Of a stretch of DNA of 36,309 bases, positions 35,801 through 36,309 are shown in pieces. The stretch is from NCBI GenBank assembly GCA_937982665.1, contig CALJLD010000226.1:1-36309 (forward strand), given 5' to 3'. The translations under genes and the position numbers were made by a program. The stretch is from an uncultured Planctomycetales bacterium. Lineage in GTDB: Bacteria; Planctomycetota; Planctomycetia; Pirellulales; S012-138. Numbering within the stretch: position 1 is the first letter of the stretch; each line of letters starts with the position of its first letter. The notes under the pieces are model-generated. The model was not told the DNA's origin, did not search any database, and saw only the letters and a program-made list of their open reading frames with translations.

Positions 35801-35925
35801 CCGAAAGCTTCCTCACCGTCGGAGACGCGGCGCGTGATGAAGCCCTGAAAGCACCGCGGCTGGCCGCATTCGCCGCCGTCGCAAACACTCTGATGAGTTT
35901 TGATGACAGCATCATGAAACAATGA
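32863..35925 (+). CDS. PSCyt1–DUF1549–LamG–DUF1553 protein
   Basis: The product is 1,020 residues with a signal peptide (MSSQHRTGLFCFLLIASFAS). A planctomycete cytochrome c domain (PSCyt1, PF07635) comes first, with the haem motif C42-F-F-C45-H46 and a possible axial Met93 in DVRMPPVGS. DUF1549 (PF07583) spans about 145–350 (FDLTGLPPTLAEIDAFL, ASWLDVARYSDTYGY). A LamG/concanavalin-type module lies at about 410–615 (FSISLWLNTPDEKERAVVFH). DUF1553 (PF07587) spans about 715–970 (RLGLARWLTARDHPLTARVA, VNRFWQTLFGRGLV, MSATYRQSS). This architecture is nearly exclusive to planctomycetes and related phyla. The function is unproven; a link to sulfated polysaccharide use is often proposed. The stop overlaps the next start as ATGA. 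Confidence 0.95.
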   Translation: MSSQHRTGLFCFLLIASFASPIQGDDDVSFNRDVRPILSDKCFFCHGPDSENRQAYLRLDLEDEAKSYAIVPGDPGQSAVIHRISSSDPDVRMPPVGSKLALTDEEIQTIQRWIEQGAPWEDHWAFIPPVKNDLPEVQATTWPANEVDHFVLSRLERAGLQPSDRASAEQLIRRVTFDLTGLPPTLAEIDAFLADDPGVAYEQLVDRLLDSDRFGEHMAASWLDVARYSDTYGYQVDRDRFVWPWRDWVIRAFNSNLPYDQFITQQLAGDLLPNASRDQILATTFNRLHPQKVEGGSVPEEFRIEYVADRTQTSATAFMGLTFECARCHDHKFDPIAQKEYYELSAFFDNIDEAGLYSFFTNSVPTPTLLLAPDSTKAKLADLDKRIENQLQVLRTHREQTSSREFTADVQEIAGRVAHLGFEADVTAPNVSVPGRFGNAVKLTGDDAIATEIGNFPRWQPFSISLWLNTPDEKERAVVFHRSRAWTDAGSRGYQLLIEEGRLSASLIHFWPGNAIRVRTRDKIQTDKWLHVAMTYDGSSLANGLRIFVNGSEASVEIVRDNLYKNITGGGGDNIAIGERFRDRGFTNGLVDEFQVFNRRLSRLEVAQLCDGESLESLLSSSRGTLSTEQQELLDEYLLEAQSAEHAEALLELARLREERCKLQDAIPEIMVMRETDEPRPTYLLARGAYDAPDAMVSPATPSSLPPFPTDQPRNRLGLARWLTARDHPLTARVAVNRFWQTLFGRGLVNTPEDFGSQGALPTHPELLDWLATDFVDNGWNVKRLMKQLVMSATYRQSSRPAARTLNQDPENLLWSRAPSYRLPAEMLRDNALAVSGLLVEKIGGAPARPYELEASFKPVGRQKGEGLYRRSLYTYWKRTAPAPTMMAFDAAKRDVCRMRRERTRSPLQALVLLNGPQFVEAARVLAQQCIKANGDEDERVLIDIFRSLTSRHPTETEVAVISDLYAKLLSYFQADSARAESFLTVGDAARDEALKAPRLAAFAAVANTLMSFDDSIMKQ

Positions 35926-36309
35926 ATCATTTTCTCTCAGCACAACCGACTGATCGGCGTGCCTTTTTAAGTCGCTTTGGCATGGGGCTGGGAGCGTTCG
36001 CCTTGGCCAACATGGTGAATCCCTGCCGTGCCCAAGCCACCGCAGACGGCGCCATCGCGCAACTTCATCAAGACCCCAAAGCAAAAAGAGGCATCTACCT
36101 TTTCCAGGCGGGCGCTCCGTCACAGATCGATTTGTTCGACCACAAGCCCGTGCTCAACGAAAGGCACGGTGAGCAATTGCCAGAAGAAGTGCGTCTTGGA
36201 CAGCGGCTCACTGGCATGAGCGGCAATCAATCGAGCTTGCCGCTGGTTGGGTCGCCGTTTCAGTTTGATCGATACGGACAATGCGGCGGATGGGTGAGCG
36301 AACTGCTGG
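35922..36309 (+). CDS. DUF1501 protein, cut by the window end
   Basis: About 129 codons are present from the ATG at 35922, which overlaps the upstream stop as ATGA, so the two genes are translationally coupled. A twin-arginine-type signal is visible (DRRAFLSRFGMGLGAFALAN). It is followed by GIYLFQAGAPSQIDLFDHKP and a segment ending at FDRYGQCGGWVSELL, the usual start of DUF1501 (PF07394) proteins. These have an alkaline phosphatase/sulfatase-like fold. PSCyt1/DUF1549/DUF1553 and DUF1501 genes are paired throughout planctomycete genomes, and the conserved pairing implies a joint role. The remainder lies outside the window. Confidence 0.93.
   Translation, partial: MNHFLSAQPTDRRAFLSRFGMGLGAFALANMVNPCRAQATADGAIAQLHQDPKAKRGIYLFQAGAPSQIDLFDHKPVLNERHGEQLPEEVRLGQRLTGMSGNQSSLPLVGSPFQFDRYGQCGGWVSELL

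Noticed and set aside
1..36309. tRNA, rRNA, riboswitch or insertion sequence.
   Set aside because: I scanned by eye for T-loop words, conserved rRNA segments, transposase motifs and terminal inverted repeats and found none; a covariance-model search was not possible.

Overview
The window looks like a chromosomal segment of a planctomycete, probably from the Pirellula/Rhodopirellula side. The evidence is lineage-typical gene content. There is a secreted PSCyt1–DUF1549–LamG–DUF1553 protein followed by a Tat-exported DUF1501 protein. There are two separate ECF sigma factor/Ser-Thr kinase pairs, zinc-ribbon membrane proteins, a HEAT/TPR protein ending in a HINT domain, and many secreted hydrolases. 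Identifications come from reading motifs; no search was run.

Layout. 287–871 encodes a small membrane protein. 1031–4147 (minus) encodes a large secreted Asp-box (BNR/sortilin-like) propeller protein, divergent from a class C serine hydrolase (4594–5763). 5866–7832 (minus) is a decayed stretch: two in-frame pieces of an unknown protein separated by a TGA, and a zinc-ribbon/membrane protein broken by a frameshift. 7901–13095 (minus) is the first signalling locus: ECF sigma factor, a 1,207-residue kinase fused to an FGE-sulfatase-type domain and a TPR-like tail, then a short membrane-anchored two-blade WD40 protein.

13.1–15.5 kb is accessory and degenerate. It holds the 5' relic of an AAA-family ATPase gene with its ribosome binding site intact, one copy of a dispersed repeat, and two overlapping genes of unknown, possibly phage-related origin, the upstream one broken. 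15761–16623 encodes two translationally coupled small membrane proteins. 16827–17747 (minus) is an intact double-zinc-ribbon membrane protein. 17989–20905 (minus) is the second signalling locus: ECF sigma factor, transmembrane kinase, and a frameshifted C-terminal relic of a TAXI-type solute-binding protein overlapping the kinase stop codon.

21256–23584 (minus) is an S41-family protease gene with two single-base frameshifts. 23708–25210 (minus) is a Tat-exported flavin amine oxidase. 25857–27692 is the secreted HINT-domain protein. 27.7–29.6 kb has no convincing gene but carries most copies of the dispersed repeat, including one nearly tandem unit of about 206 nt. From 29588 to the window end there are secreted or exported proteins on the plus strand: a PQQ-type beta-propeller, an S10 serine carboxypeptidase, the planctomycete cytochrome/DUF1549/DUF1553 protein, and a DUF1501 protein cut by the window edge.

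The most interesting items are the HINT protein, the kinase–FGE fusion, the repeat family, and the cluster of broken genes (at least six loci), which could be real decay or consensus errors.
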